From: Cytophagaceae bacterium
GTDB taxonomy: Bacteria > Bacteroidota > Bacteroidia > Cytophagales > Cyclobacteriaceae
Assembly (NCBI GenBank): GCA_006969745.1
Contig: CP030886.1
Location: 1 to 64,000 of the forward strand
Direction: 5' to 3'
Length of the DNA stretch: 64,000 nucleotides
A model generated the notes under the pieces. The model did not search any database. It was given only the letters and a program-made list of their open reading frames with translations, and was not told the origin of the DNA. Below are positions 28,000-37,039 of the stretch, piece by piece (position 1 is the first letter of the stretch; the number at the start of each line of letters is the position of its first letter). The translations under genes and the position numbers were made by a program.

Positions 28000-29124
28000 A
28001 TGAGTTCTAAAGGCATCAAAGTAAATCTTCGAACCAAGCAACTAAAGGATAAGCGACACTCCTACTACCTTCACTACTACAACCCTATAACTAGAAAAAG
28101 ACGCAAAGAATATCTTGGCCTTTACATCTACAATAAACCAAAAGATGAGTTCCAGAAAGAACACAATGAAGAGATTAAACGATTGGCAAATAGCATTTAT
28201 GCGAAGAGGGTATTAGCAATTCAGGAAGGTAAATTCGGATTCATTCCAAAAGAGAAATTAGATATTTCACTCCTATCCTATTTCGAAACGATCTTGGAGC
28301 AAAAAAAACGTTCGACTAGTGAATCGAATTATTCCAATTGGAAGTCGACATTCAAACATCTGAAGCATTTTACTAGAGATGATATTAAACTCATAGATGT
28401 AGATGAGGAATGGATGAATTCCTTTAGAGATTTCCTTCAAACTGAAAACCTAAACCGAGGTGTTAGAAAACTCTCTCAGAATGCAGCTTCCTCTTATTTC
28501 AACAAATTCAAGGCTGCAATGAATGAAGCCTTTAACAACAAATTGATTTTGGATAATCCTTCCACCAGAGTCAGATCCATCAAGCCCGGAGAAACAAAAA
28601 GAGAATTCCTTACAGAAGATGAGATCAAACTTCTCTTTAGAACAGATTGTAAGGACCCTAGAATCAAGAAAGTATTCCTCTTTGGGATTCTTACTGGATT
28701 AAGGTTTTCGGATGCTACACAGCTTCTATGGAGCGATCTTCAATACTCATCTGAATCAGGTTGGTTTATTCGCTTTCAACAGCAGAAAACCAAAGGCCAT
28801 GAAACCTTGCCAATCAATGATCAAGTGATCAACCTACTAGGAGAAAAAGGCCCAGATGAGGAGCGGATCTTTAAAGGTGTAAAGTACTCAGCACACAATA
28901 ACCACATTTTGCTATCCTGGGTCAAAGATGCAGGAATCAAAAAGCATATCACCTTCCATTCTTCCAGACATACTCATGCTTGTCTTTTGCTCGATAAAGG
29001 AATTGATATCTATACAGTGTCAAAGATGCTTGGTCATCGTGAGATTAAAACCACTTCCATCTACTTGAAGGTGATGGATAAGAACAAAGCTAAAGCTGCT
29101 CAAGCCCTTCCTTCTTTTTCTTAG
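28000..29124 (+). CDS. Tyrosine recombinase/integrase of the island
   Basis: 374 residues from the ATG at 28000 (a TTG two codons upstream is possible). N-terminal Arm/AP2-like DNA-binding region (SYYLHYYNPITRKRRKEYLGLY), a SAM-like core-binding domain (about 85-185), and the catalytic domain with R235 (TGLRFSD), Lys in QQQKTKG, H320/R323 (HSSRHTHA), H346 (LGHRE) and Y355 (SIYLKV). All catalytic residues are present, so it should be active. It is the only integrase in the island and the likely enzyme acting on the mnmE-type att sites. Unusually, it lies 3.5 kb inside rather than beside attL. Confidence 0.92.
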   Translation: MSSKGIKVNLRTKQLKDKRHSYYLHYYNPITRKRRKEYLGLYIYNKPKDEFQKEHNEEIKRLANSIYAKRVLAIQEGKFGFIPKEKLDISLLSYFETILEQKKRSTSESNYSNWKSTFKHLKHFTRDDIKLIDVDEEWMNSFRDFLQTENLNRGVRKLSQNAASSYFNKFKAAMNEAFNNKLILDNPSTRVRSIKPGETKREFLTEDEIKLLFRTDCKDPRIKKVFLFGILTGLRFSDATQLLWSDLQYSSESGWFIRFQQQKTKGHETLPINDQVINLLGEKGPDEERIFKGVKYSAHNNHILLSWVKDAGIKKHITFHSSRHTHACLLLDKGIDIYTVSKMLGHREIKTTSIYLKVMDKNKAKAAQALPSFS

Positions 29125-29166
29125 TATTTAGTCTTTTCCTTATATATTCGGAATTCTATACACCAA

Positions 29167-29910
29167 GTGACTATCATGGATTTTGATAAAGAGTTAAAAT
29201 CATTAGAGGATAAAGTCATTCATAATCCTCAAGAATATCTTGCTGAGGAGATCCTAGAAGATTACTTCATGGCAATTCGTTTTGAGGATTATACAGTAAG
29301 TGACTTGGATTATATAATTGATGAAGATGATTGGCACTGGTATTGGTCTAGCATTAGAAGAGAAATAGATGGTATAAAACACTCTTTATCCCAGGCTCTT
29401 TTTGATAAAGATAAAAAGAAGCTTGGCTGGTTAAAGTCCTTAATTAAGCTACAAATTGAAGTAGATTCAAAACTGCTAGAAATTAACAATCATCTAACAC
29501 ATAGTGATCTAAGTAGTGAGGAAGGTAAGTGGCTATCTCCTATTATGACAGGCAAAGGTTGGAATGAGGCAAGCTGTTTAAAAGTTTATAATTATCTCAA
29601 GAAAAGGGAGCTGATTCATGAGAAAAGACCTCATAGCATCCTTGACAGATTTAAAGAGAATAAAATCGATCACAAGCTTCGGTGGATGCTAAATCAAAGA
29701 GAGTTGGTAAACCTCTTTGTAATCTTATCTTCTGATCAATTCGATATTGTATCTACTTCAAAGGGTAGCCCATCTGCATTTTTCAGACATTTTAAATGGA
29801 AATCAAAATCCAAAAATCCAATTCAAAGTGCAATTGCTGATCTTAATTCGATAACTAGAAACTCGATCAATAAAAACTCTCCATTAAGAGATTTATACCA
29901 ATTGCAATGA
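29167..29910 (+). CDS. Unrecognised island protein downstream of the integrase
   Basis: 247 residues, acidic N-terminus (EEILEDYFMAIRFEDY), soluble and helical. The C-terminal half (LRWMLNQRELVNLFVILSS) faintly recalls RteC-type regulators found beside Bacteroidota integrases, but I cannot confirm this. It is 42 bp after the integrase on the same strand. Confidence 0.55.
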   Translation: MTIMDFDKELKSLEDKVIHNPQEYLAEEILEDYFMAIRFEDYTVSDLDYIIDEDDWHWYWSSIRREIDGIKHSLSQALFDKDKKKLGWLKSLIKLQIEVDSKLLEINNHLTHSDLSSEEGKWLSPIMTGKGWNEASCLKVYNYLKKRELIHEKRPHSILDRFKENKIDHKLRWMLNQRELVNLFVILSSDQFDIVSTSKGSPSAFFRHFKWKSKSKNPIQSAIADLNSITRNSINKNSPLRDLYQLQ

Positions 29911-29992
29911 TGCGCTTTAGTTGTTTTAGTTAAAGCTATCTAAACCAATTTCCTAATGGTTGTTCGCATAATTTGCGTCAAATAAGAAGCAA

Positions 29993-30904
29993 ATGATCGA
30001 CACCATTGTGGCAACTTTAGAACACCCAAACATTAGAGGAATTCTCGACAACTTACAAAGCTACTCCTTAACGGATCATGGATCACATGAAACCATTAGA
30101 GGTAAGTATCGAAACCTAAACGTTGAAATTGAGGTCTCAAAATCGAGAAATAAGCTCATAACCTTACTTGGGAGCCTTCATAAATTTTACAAGGGAAATA
30201 ACATATCACAGTTTGCATTCTCAGAAGTTCGAGAAGCAATAGAAGAATTAGAAGATGAATTGATGGCCCCAATCGGCAAAGCTGAGTTAGCGAGAATAGA
30301 TATCGGTGCAAATATTCGAACAAAGGAAAAACCTTACAGGTATCTGGTAAACCTTGATTACCTACCAAAGTATCGGAAATCAATTATCAGGAATTACGAA
30401 ACAGTATACTTTACTGCACATAACAGAGAGTTAGCCTTCTATGATAAAATAAGAGAATCTCGTCTTACAATGATTCATAAGAATGAACACCTATTAAGGT
30501 ACGAATACAGGTTTAAGAATTCAATTTGCCAACAATTAAGTCGAAATCAAATCACCGTTGACCTCCTTAAAGAGGAGAAGTTTCAAACTGAATTGGCAAC
30601 AAGGTGGAAAGATGAGTACATGCGCATTAAGCGAGATTCAGATGTAGTATTCAATGGGGAACCCTTGATACCAAACATAAGAGATTTTCTAACCCAGAAT
30701 GGTATCAAATCGCTAGGGGGATTAAATAGGACTTTACTTCTTTTCGAAGATTCATTTTCAAAGTACAATAAGTCTTCAAATCATAAGTCGAGAGTAAAAA
30801 GTTGGTTGAACAAAACATATAAGTCCAATGCTTTTTTAAGCACCAAGCATCTCAGAGAACTTGACTTTAAAATAGTTAAAAGAGCGAGAAGGTGGCCTTC
30901 ATGA
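29993..30904 (+). CDS. Phage/plasmid replication-initiator-like protein (gpII/X, Phage_CRI type)
   Basis: 303 residues. The central pattern ELARIDIGANIRTKEKPYRY, then VYFTAHNRELAFYDKIRE and LRYEYRFKN, fits the replication initiators of filamentous phages and related plasmids (Phage_CRI family). Those proteins nick the origin for rolling-circle replication. In an integrated element this would allow replication after excision. No origin was identified. Family assignment is by motif pattern only. Confidence 0.6.
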   Translation: MIDTIVATLEHPNIRGILDNLQSYSLTDHGSHETIRGKYRNLNVEIEVSKSRNKLITLLGSLHKFYKGNNISQFAFSEVREAIEELEDELMAPIGKAELARIDIGANIRTKEKPYRYLVNLDYLPKYRKSIIRNYETVYFTAHNRELAFYDKIRESRLTMIHKNEHLLRYEYRFKNSICQQLSRNQITVDLLKEEKFQTELATRWKDEYMRIKRDSDVVFNGEPLIPNIRDFLTQNGIKSLGGLNRTLLLFEDSFSKYNKSSNHKSRVKSWLNKTYKSNAFLSTKHLRELDFKIVKRARRWPS

Positions 30905-31026
30905 CCCTTCTATGCCCGCTTTTGTGCAGGCCTAGTCCTTATAATAATGATAATCAGACAGTTAACAAAATAAAATAGATTCTAGAAGAGAATGTACTGA
31001 TGGTTTAAACTATAAAAAATCTTACA

Positions 31027-31458
31027 ATGAGAAAAATCAATGAAAACCCTCTACTTGGCTCCTTGAGCTTGGAATACACTGAAATACATAGGTTCGAAAT
31101 AAATAAATCAATTATTAATGACTCAAGATTTTATAAAGCGATTTGCATATCCAAACAAATGGATGAAGTAATAACATTAGTACCCATTAAAGATGGTTTG
31201 TTTGAAATTAACATTAATCAAGAGGTAGTCGGAAATGTAGAGTTTATTCATCTCGCCAATTTATTAATTGGATATGGCTCAATAAGTAATGATTATGCAT
31301 TTTATATAACACATTTAGATGAATTTGATGATTGGGAGTTACACATAATTGAAAGGCACGGCATACCACAGGAGTCTCTTATCAACTATTACTTCTTCCT
31401 AAATCATTATGGCATTTTTAGCGAGGCCATTAATGAGTTTGCAGATGTAATTCAATAG
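31027..31458 (+). CDS. Small unrecognised island protein
   Basis: 143 residues, acidic, soluble, mixed alpha/beta, no signal peptide. The 122-bp gap in front is AT-rich and could hold its promoter. No motif recognised; possible accessory or anti-defence protein by location only. Confidence 0.5.
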   Translation: MRKINENPLLGSLSLEYTEIHRFEINKSIINDSRFYKAICISKQMDEVITLVPIKDGLFEININQEVVGNVEFIHLANLLIGYGSISNDYAFYITHLDEFDDWELHIIERHGIPQESLINYYFFLNHYGIFSEAINEFADVIQ

Positions 31459-31553
31459 AGGGGTCAAAACTTGCCCCCTTATCTTCTCAATATATATTAT
31501 CCCCTTTTATAGATTGGTCGGGTCAAATATTGCCACAACTTTCTTATACACGA

Positions 31554-31766
31554 CTAAACACCCTTGGTTAATTCTGAAATCGAAATATCAAAGACAGAGG
31601 CTATCTTCTTAATATTCTTTAAAGCAGGATTTCGCTCACCTCTCTCTACTCTACCAACATAGGTTCGATCAAAACCACAGAGTTGAGCCATCTTCTCTTG
31701 ACTCCAACCTTTTTTGGTTCGTAACTCACGAACTCTATTACCAAACTTTGAAAGGATATCTTCCAC
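31554..31766 (-). CDS. XRE-family controller (C-protein-like) regulator
   Basis: 70 residues with GTG start: a single HTH_3 domain, VRELRTKKGWSQEKMAQLCGF then YVGRVERGERNPALKN. Length and single-domain form match C proteins that time restriction-modification expression. A restriction-methylase set lies 1-3 kb away. It is divergent from the 31835 gene, with repeated TAAGTC elements in the 68-bp gap. Confidence 0.75.
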   Translation of the reverse strand: MEDILSKFGNRVRELRTKKGWSQEKMAQLCGFDRTYVGRVERGERNPALKNIKKIASVFDISISELTKGV

Positions 31767-31777
31767 CTATCAAAGAA

Positions 31778-31818
31778 GCCAATAAGTCTCACTTGATTCA
31801 ACCGCCAATAAGTCACAT
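31778..31818. promoter_or_regulatory. Candidate operator of the XRE controller
   Basis: Direct repeat GCCAATAAGTC at 31778-31788 and 31804-31814, 26 bp apart, with a local inverted pair AAGT-N3-ACTT at 31784-31794. It sits 12 bp upstream of the controller GTG and before the divergent gene, where C-boxes usually lie. The TAAGTC half-site recurs at the second XRE gene (39226-39231). Confidence 0.5.
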
Positions 31819-31834
31819 TTATTAAATTAGTGAT

Positions 31835-32212
31835 ATGAAACCAGTGTTCATCATTCTATTGCTAATTGGCTATAACCCTATTCAGGAAGGCAAACTACTA
31901 TTCACTACAAATCATCTGGATGTTAAAAGGCTCTCACAGCCAGAAGAGAAATACACAACTATTGACATTAGTTGGGTTTGGGATTACTACAGCACTACTA
32001 CCCTACTTATCAAACAACCAGATAATGATGAGCCAAACACAGTTTATGAAATACAAAGTCTGATTCAAGATGGTCAGACATATTACCTGACAGCCAAAAG
32101 AACCTTTAGTCAGGAATACTGTGAAATCATATTAAACCGCACAGCCAAATCGGTTGAGATTAAATCCCTTAGTCCTGTTCAAGGAATCAATTTAAAGTAC
32201 TATCATAAATGA
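31835..32212 (+). CDS. Small exported protein of unknown function (first of a pair)
   Basis: 125 residues. The first ~17 residues (MKPVFIILLLIGYNP) could be a short signal peptide or anchor. The rest is beta-rich with no recognised domain. It overlaps the next gene by 4 bp (ATGA), so the two form a translationally coupled pair inserted between the controller and the endonuclease candidate. Confidence 0.5.
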   Translation: MKPVFIILLLIGYNPIQEGKLLFTTNHLDVKRLSQPEEKYTTIDISWVWDYYSTTTLLIKQPDNDEPNTVYEIQSLIQDGQTYYLTAKRTFSQEYCEIILNRTAKSVEIKSLSPVQGINLKYYHK

Positions 32213-32628
32213 TTTTCAAAATCATCCTGTTATTTCAATTCCTAGCCATTTATTCATCTTCGAATAGAGATTCTTTCTTATATCTGGAAAGTATCACTAG
32301 AAATCATTTAAACGAACTCCAGCTAGAAGTTTACAAATTCAAGAGCAACAACTATATCAAATCTAAAGGCGATGAACATTTGGGGTCATTTAAAGAAGCC
32401 TCTTACCATACATTCAATTTTAACAATAACACCGTCACATTTCGCTCAAGATTCACAGAGTGGAAAGACATCACAATCAAGTTCAAATCCTACTACAAGG
32501 AATACTCTGACTATATCCTAGTATGCGAACATGAATTCATCAAGGAGATATGGTTCAATCCTGAATATGAATCAATAGAGCATGAGTATCATTCAGGACT
32601 TCACTACACATTTACAGAGATTAATTAA
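32209..32628 (+). CDS. Small exported protein of unknown function (second of a pair)
   Basis: 139 residues with a hydrophobic N-terminus (MIFKIILLFQFLAIYSSS) that looks like a signal peptide. The remainder is charged and beta-rich. Coupled to the preceding gene by a 4-bp overlap. Function unknown. Confidence 0.5.
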   Translation: MIFKIILLFQFLAIYSSSNRDSFLYLESITRNHLNELQLEVYKFKSNNYIKSKGDEHLGSFKEASYHTFNFNNNTVTFRSRFTEWKDITIKFKSYYKEYSDYILVCEHEFIKEIWFNPEYESIEHEYHSGLHYTFTEIN

Positions 32629-32707
32629 CTATTCAATGCACTATTAGTTTAATGCATTATTGTGAAGAATACCGCTATACTATAACTTTCCAACAAACAA
32701 GAAGGTT

Positions 32708-33412
32708 ATGGCTACACTTGGTAAAATGCCAAATATCATACTCGACCAAAATGAGCTAAATAATTTTGGAAATCAATGGACCGCTAACAATGGTGAACTG
32801 AAAAGATCACCACCATATTCTTCTTTGGAGTTAGGTTCTTTCTTTGACGCAGCCGTTGGTAAAGCATTAAGTGTTTTACTTGGCAACATTCCAATTATAA
32901 AACCTTCTTCAACAAGCTTGTTGCCGGTCAATAGTGATGCAGTTGAAGTAGGCCCTGTAAGAATCATAGGTGGTATTAGACCTCAAAATTTTGATGTTGG
33001 GTATCGGCCGGATGGAGTTAGATTCATATTTGATAGTAAAACACTTAATGAAGAAAAGAGTGTGAGAAAAAACTATCAAAATATGATTAATGATCTAGGA
33101 ACCGAAGCAACAACAGTACATTCTAGATTTCCATACGCTATTGTTGCTTTCTTGGTAGCTATTCCTGAGCCCTGTTTAAATTCTCCACAAAAAGAGGCGA
33201 TTACAAGTACCTTAGAAAGACTATCTCAAAGGACAAGTCCAATTGATAGTTCACACAAAGCAGAAGCAATAAGCTTAGTAATATGGCGGCCTAATGATGG
33301 CTCAATTAATCCAAATTGGCCGCCTCCAAGTTCCCCTTTAAGAATAGAATCTTTTAGCGATCAAATTAATTATTCTTATCATGAAAGATACAAGGGTATG
33401 GATCCTCACTAA
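32708..33412 (+). CDS. Putative PD-(D/E)xK restriction endonuclease
   Basis: 234 residues. The segment RPDGVRFIFDSK gives P101-D102, D109 and K111, a compact PD-x6-DxK arrangement typical of PD-(D/E)xK nucleases. It lies 44 bp upstream of a DNA methyltransferase and downstream of a C-protein-like gene, the usual make-up of a Type II restriction-modification system. I recognise no named endonuclease family, so the call rests on the motif and context. Confidence 0.6.
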   Translation: MATLGKMPNIILDQNELNNFGNQWTANNGELKRSPPYSSLELGSFFDAAVGKALSVLLGNIPIIKPSSTSLLPVNSDAVEVGPVRIIGGIRPQNFDVGYRPDGVRFIFDSKTLNEEKSVRKNYQNMINDLGTEATTVHSRFPYAIVAFLVAIPEPCLNSPQKEAITSTLERLSQRTSPIDSSHKAEAISLVIWRPNDGSINPNWPPPSSPLRIESFSDQINYSYHERYKGMDPH

Positions 33413-33456
33413 GACACCTTAATTTGTTTATTTAGCGAGATAAGAAAGTTAGTGAA

Positions 33457-35076
33457 TTGAATAAGATTACAAATAAACTACGTGGAGGCTATTACACTCC
33501 AAAACAGATAACAGACTTTATAACAAGATGGACAATTGATAAACCAGGCAATGTTTTAGAGCCAAGCTGTGGAGATGGGAATTTTATTGAAAGTGTAGTT
33601 CAAAGATTTGAATCTTTAAAATGTGATGTAAAAGGACAACTAACCGCTGTTGAACTAATCAAAGAAGAAATTGATAAAGCCAAAAAAAGATTTAAGGATA
33701 GCTTATCTCCACGTAATTTCATAAACACTGACTTCTTTCACTATCTAAAGAAACATCACTATGAAAAACCAACTTTTTCAAAGCCCTTTGATTTTATTGT
33801 AGGTAATCCCCCTTTCATTAGATATCAAGATTTCCCAGAAGAACATAGGGAAATTGCTTTTGAGATGATGAATGATTTAGGATTGCCTCACAATAGGCTT
33901 ACAAACATCTGGGTTCCTTTCTTGATATTATGCTCTAATCTTCTTTCAAGCCATGGTAGAATGGGATTGGTAATTCCTGCAGAGCTATTTCAGGTAAACT
34001 ATTCTTCATCTGCAAGAAAGTTTCTTAGTGAGTATTTTGACCGTGTATCAATTGTAACATTTAAAAAGCTTGTCTTCAAAAGTATCCAGCAAGAGGTGGT
34101 AATACTTCTATGTGAAAGGAAAACAAGACAAGAAAAAGGCATAAGAGTTGTTGAACTAGAAAACTTAGAAGATCTAGAAACACTTTCAATTGATAGCTTC
34201 AATGACATTCCAGTAAAAGAGCTAGACCACTCCCAAGAAAAGTGGATTAAGTATTTTCTCGATCAAGACGAAATTGAGTTCTTGAGGAAAATAAAGAATA
34301 GTAAAAACTATGAAAAATTAGAAGAATATGCTTCTGTAGACGTTGGCATTGTTACAGGTAGGAACGAATTTTTTATGATGAACCATTCGCACGTCAAAAA
34401 GTGGGGTGTCGGTAAATCTATCATACCTGTAATTGGCAAATCTGATCAACTTAAAGGAATCACTCTAAGTGAACAGAGATATAAAGTCTTGAGTGAGTCA
34501 GACAAAAAAGTGTTTATGTTCTACCCTAGCATACCTCCTAATAAGAATGAAAAAAAATACATACTTTATGGCGAAGAAAATGGTTTTAACCTTGGTTACA
34601 AATGTAGAATAAGGAAAAATTGGTTTGTAGTACCATCTATTTCAATTCCAGATGCATTTGCGTTAAGACAAGTCAATCACTATCCTAAAATTGTTCTTAA
34701 TGATACAGGAGCTTCTTCTACAGATACTATACACAGACTTAATTTCCATGTTAATGAATCTAAGCCAAAAAAAGTTGCCTGCTTTATAAACTCTCTAACC
34801 TTTGCGTTTTCAGAAATAACAGGAAGAAGTTATGGAGGTGGTGTAATGACTTTTGAACCAACAGAGGTGGAAGAATTACCTTTTGTGTTTTCTGAAAAAG
34901 TTAATCCTTATGAAATTGACGAGTTAATTCAAAATAACGAAGTTGAAAAAGCATTAGACCTGAATGACAAGATATTATTTCTTGATACAGGTAAATTCTC
35001 TCAATCAGAGGTTCTCAAGTTGAGAAATATTTGGAAGAAGTTGAGAGATCGGAGACTATACAGAAAAAAGAGGTAA
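33457..35076 (+). CDS. DNA (adenine-N6-type) methyltransferase, TaqI/Eco57I-like
   Basis: 539 residues, TTG start. Motif X/I region GGYYTPKQITDFITRW and LEPSCGDGNF (SAM binding, about residues 36-45), then the catalytic motif IV VGNPPFIRY with N117-P-P-F120. This gamma-type order (I before IV) with NPPF indicates N6-adenine methylation. The C-terminal ~250 residues would be the target-recognition domain. It presumably protects host DNA against the adjacent endonuclease candidate. Confidence 0.85.
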   Translation: MNKITNKLRGGYYTPKQITDFITRWTIDKPGNVLEPSCGDGNFIESVVQRFESLKCDVKGQLTAVELIKEEIDKAKKRFKDSLSPRNFINTDFFHYLKKHHYEKPTFSKPFDFIVGNPPFIRYQDFPEEHREIAFEMMNDLGLPHNRLTNIWVPFLILCSNLLSSHGRMGLVIPAELFQVNYSSSARKFLSEYFDRVSIVTFKKLVFKSIQQEVVILLCERKTRQEKGIRVVELENLEDLETLSIDSFNDIPVKELDHSQEKWIKYFLDQDEIEFLRKIKNSKNYEKLEEYASVDVGIVTGRNEFFMMNHSHVKKWGVGKSIIPVIGKSDQLKGITLSEQRYKVLSESDKKVFMFYPSIPPNKNEKKYILYGEENGFNLGYKCRIRKNWFVVPSISIPDAFALRQVNHYPKIVLNDTGASSTDTIHRLNFHVNESKPKKVACFINSLTFAFSEITGRSYGGGVMTFEPTEVEELPFVFSEKVNPYEIDELIQNNEVEKALDLNDKILFLDTGKFSQSEVLKLRNIWKKLRDRRLYRKKR

Positions 35077-35129
35077 CAATGTATTGAGCTTATTTATGGC
35101 AAATAACTCAAATTGAATACCTTTATTTC

Positions 35130-36002
35130 ATGGGTAAAAAGCTTACTGTATTTCTAATTGACGGGGCAGATAATGGACCAAGAACTATCGAAATAGGAAA
35201 TTGGTCAGGCAAAGCGATTAATACTCCTAGAAGTCAACTTACCAAACTTATCGAACGAGATGAATACGATAAGCCAGGGGTATATGTACTCAAAGCAATT
35301 CCTCAGAAGGATATTTACTCTGAAAGAATATACATTGGAGAAGCTGAAAATCTGAAAACTCGATTGAAACAACACTTGAAAGACAGTGACAAAGATTTTG
35401 GTGAATGTCTAATCTTTATTAGTAAAGATGAGCTTCTAACCAAATCACACGTCAAGTACATCGAATCACGACTAATTGAATTAACAAAAGTAGCCAAGAA
35501 TGCAGAACTAGATAATTCAACATCCCCCTCCAAACCATCACTATCGGAGGCAGATATTTCTGATATGGAATACTTCATTAATCAAATCAAATTGATTCTT
35601 CCAACCGCAGGTTACTCATTTTTGATACCTACCACATCACAGTCTATAGAGAGTCAAAAACCTGAAGATGAAAAATCAATAGTGGAAACCTCATTTGATA
35701 TAAAGACCCAATCACTTTCTGCAACAATGGTTGAGACTGAAGATGGTTTTGTAGTTATAAGAGGATCACAAGCTAATCTTAATACCTCCAAATCAATCGC
35801 AAAAGGATGGTTACAATTAAGAGAAAAGCTTCTTGACAATGGGAATTTAGTTAGAAATGGAGATCACCTTCAATTCACAGAGAATGTAGTTTTCTCAAGT
35901 CCTAGTGCAGCATCTTCCGTTGTATTGGGAAGACAGTCTGCGGGTCCGCTAGAGTGGATTAGATTTGATGGAAAGAGCTTAAAGGACCTGGAATCTGAAT
36001 AA
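35130..36002 (+). CDS. GIY-YIG nuclease with C-terminal DUF4357
   Basis: 290 residues. GIY-YIG domain at about 45-125: PGVYVLKA, RIYIGEAENLKTRLKQH (the two tyrosines and arginine), with the metal-binding glutamate in KYIESRLIEL. The C-terminal ~80 residues match DUF4357 (VIRGSQANLNTSKSI ... SSVVLGRQSAGPLEW). This architecture is common beside restriction-modification genes, but its role is not established. It lies 53 bp after the methyltransferase and is the last gene of cassette 1. Confidence 0.82.
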   Translation: MGKKLTVFLIDGADNGPRTIEIGNWSGKAINTPRSQLTKLIERDEYDKPGVYVLKAIPQKDIYSERIYIGEAENLKTRLKQHLKDSDKDFGECLIFISKDELLTKSHVKYIESRLIELTKVAKNAELDNSTSPSKPSLSEADISDMEYFINQIKLILPTAGYSFLIPTTSQSIESQKPEDEKSIVETSFDIKTQSLSATMVETEDGFVVIRGSQANLNTSKSIAKGWLQLREKLLDNGNLVRNGDHLQFTENVVFSSPSAASSVVLGRQSAGPLEWIRFDGKSLKDLESE

Positions 36003-36068
36003 ATGCCATATTATCCTTTCCAATTTGTTCAGTAAAATCACCATGTGTTTTCTTTGAATGCTATTCCT

Positions 36069-36086
36069 AGCTATATTGGGAAGTAA
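36069..36086 (+). other. Internal att-like site between cassette 1 and the retron
   Basis: AGCTATATTGGGAAGTAA matches the copy at 44801-44818 in 15 of 18 positions; the last 13 are identical and the similarity runs on (AAGTAACAAACA versus AAGTAATAAACA). It is in non-coding DNA between the GIY-YIG gene and the retron. It is the weakest of the four copies, but its placement exactly between gene modules supports it. Confidence 0.65.
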
Positions 36087-36214
36087 CAAACAAGGAGTTG
36101 TGCGTAATAGTATGAAGGAAATATGAATAGAACGGGTTCTATAACGACCGTTTTATTGGCAAATTCTAGTATTTTCTCTAAACATGAACCTCATATAATT
36201 ATCTACAATAATAA

Positions 36215-37039
36215 ATGAATGCTCAAGACTCATACTCAAGGTTATTTACAATTTTTGATTCAAAGAATTGGCTTAAAAATACATTTAGTGATGACGCCCT
36301 TGAAAGCTTGGTTAATATTATTGACAACCTTAAAAGTGAGGAACAGGCTCTAATTCTTGATCTTTTACAAAGATATAATTGGATTAAATTCAACGAACTT
36401 GAATCTGGTTTAATAAAAACTGTGAAGAACATTGAATCAATCCTATCAAAGCAGAAAAAGATCTACGTAGGTCCTGTAACCAAAAAGAGTGATTCTGGTG
36501 AAATGAAAAGTGGTTTCGGTTTCACTTACATGATTAAATCTCATTCAAGTAGATCATCAAAAATTAATAGTCAAAATACAAGGTTTATTAGCCAATATGA
36601 ATCCTTAATAATAAAATCAAATGAAGCTATTGTGATTACAGATGATTACATTGGGAGCGGTAAAACTGTTACTGACTCTATTGACGAATTAACTCGTGAT
36701 TTAAACATTTCTAATGATCAAATCTACATAGCTGTTTTTGCTGCCCAAAAAAGTGCACTTCAAACCTTAAAAGAAAAGAAGATAAAGACTTATTGTGTTC
36801 TACAACTTGGGAAAGGAATAAGTGACTTTTACAAAAAAGAAGCTATTTCTGAGAAATTACAGCTCATGAAAAAGATTGAAAAGCTATTGCCAAGATTAAA
36901 AACTGATTACAGTCTTGGATTTAGACAGACAGAAGCTCTCATTACTTTTACAGAAAGAACACCAAACAACACATTTCCAATCTTTTGGTTAAAACATGAA
37001 GTCAATGGAAAAGAGTACACAGCCCCATTTCCCAGATAA
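36215..37039 (+). CDS. Phosphoribosyltransferase-like retron-associated protein
   Basis: 274 residues. A PRPP-binding motif is clear: IVITDDYIGSGKTVTDS at about residues 139-155 (two aspartates then the G-S-G-K-T loop), the signature of type I phosphoribosyltransferases. The rest does not match a salvage enzyme. It is followed by a winged-helix gene and a reverse transcriptase, an arrangement described for one retron class (type III in the published retron scheme, from memory). It is probably the effector of the retron. Confidence 0.75.
   Translation: MNAQDSYSRLFTIFDSKNWLKNTFSDDALESLVNIIDNLKSEEQALILDLLQRYNWIKFNELESGLIKTVKNIESILSKQKKIYVGPVTKKSDSGEMKSGFGFTYMIKSHSSRSSKINSQNTRFISQYESLIIKSNEAIVITDDYIGSGKTVTDSIDELTRDLNISNDQIYIAVFAAQKSALQTLKEKKIKTYCVLQLGKGISDFYKKEAISEKLQLMKKIEKLLPRLKTDYSLGFRQTEALITFTERTPNNTFPIFWLKHEVNGKEYTAPFPR

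Noticed and set aside
35928-35945. A 12-bp match to the att core (TGTATTGGGAAG) inside the GIY-YIG gene
   Set aside because: It encodes the conserved V-V-L-G-R segment of DUF4357 and breaks at the 3' end of the core (GACA instead of GTAA), so coding conservation plus chance explains it.
36120-36165. Inverted element AACGG...CCGTT upstream of the PRTase-like gene considered as the retron RNA
   Set aside because: Only a 5-bp stem and little further structure; the 37353-37526 gap next to the RT is far more structured. Kept only as a possible regulatory element.
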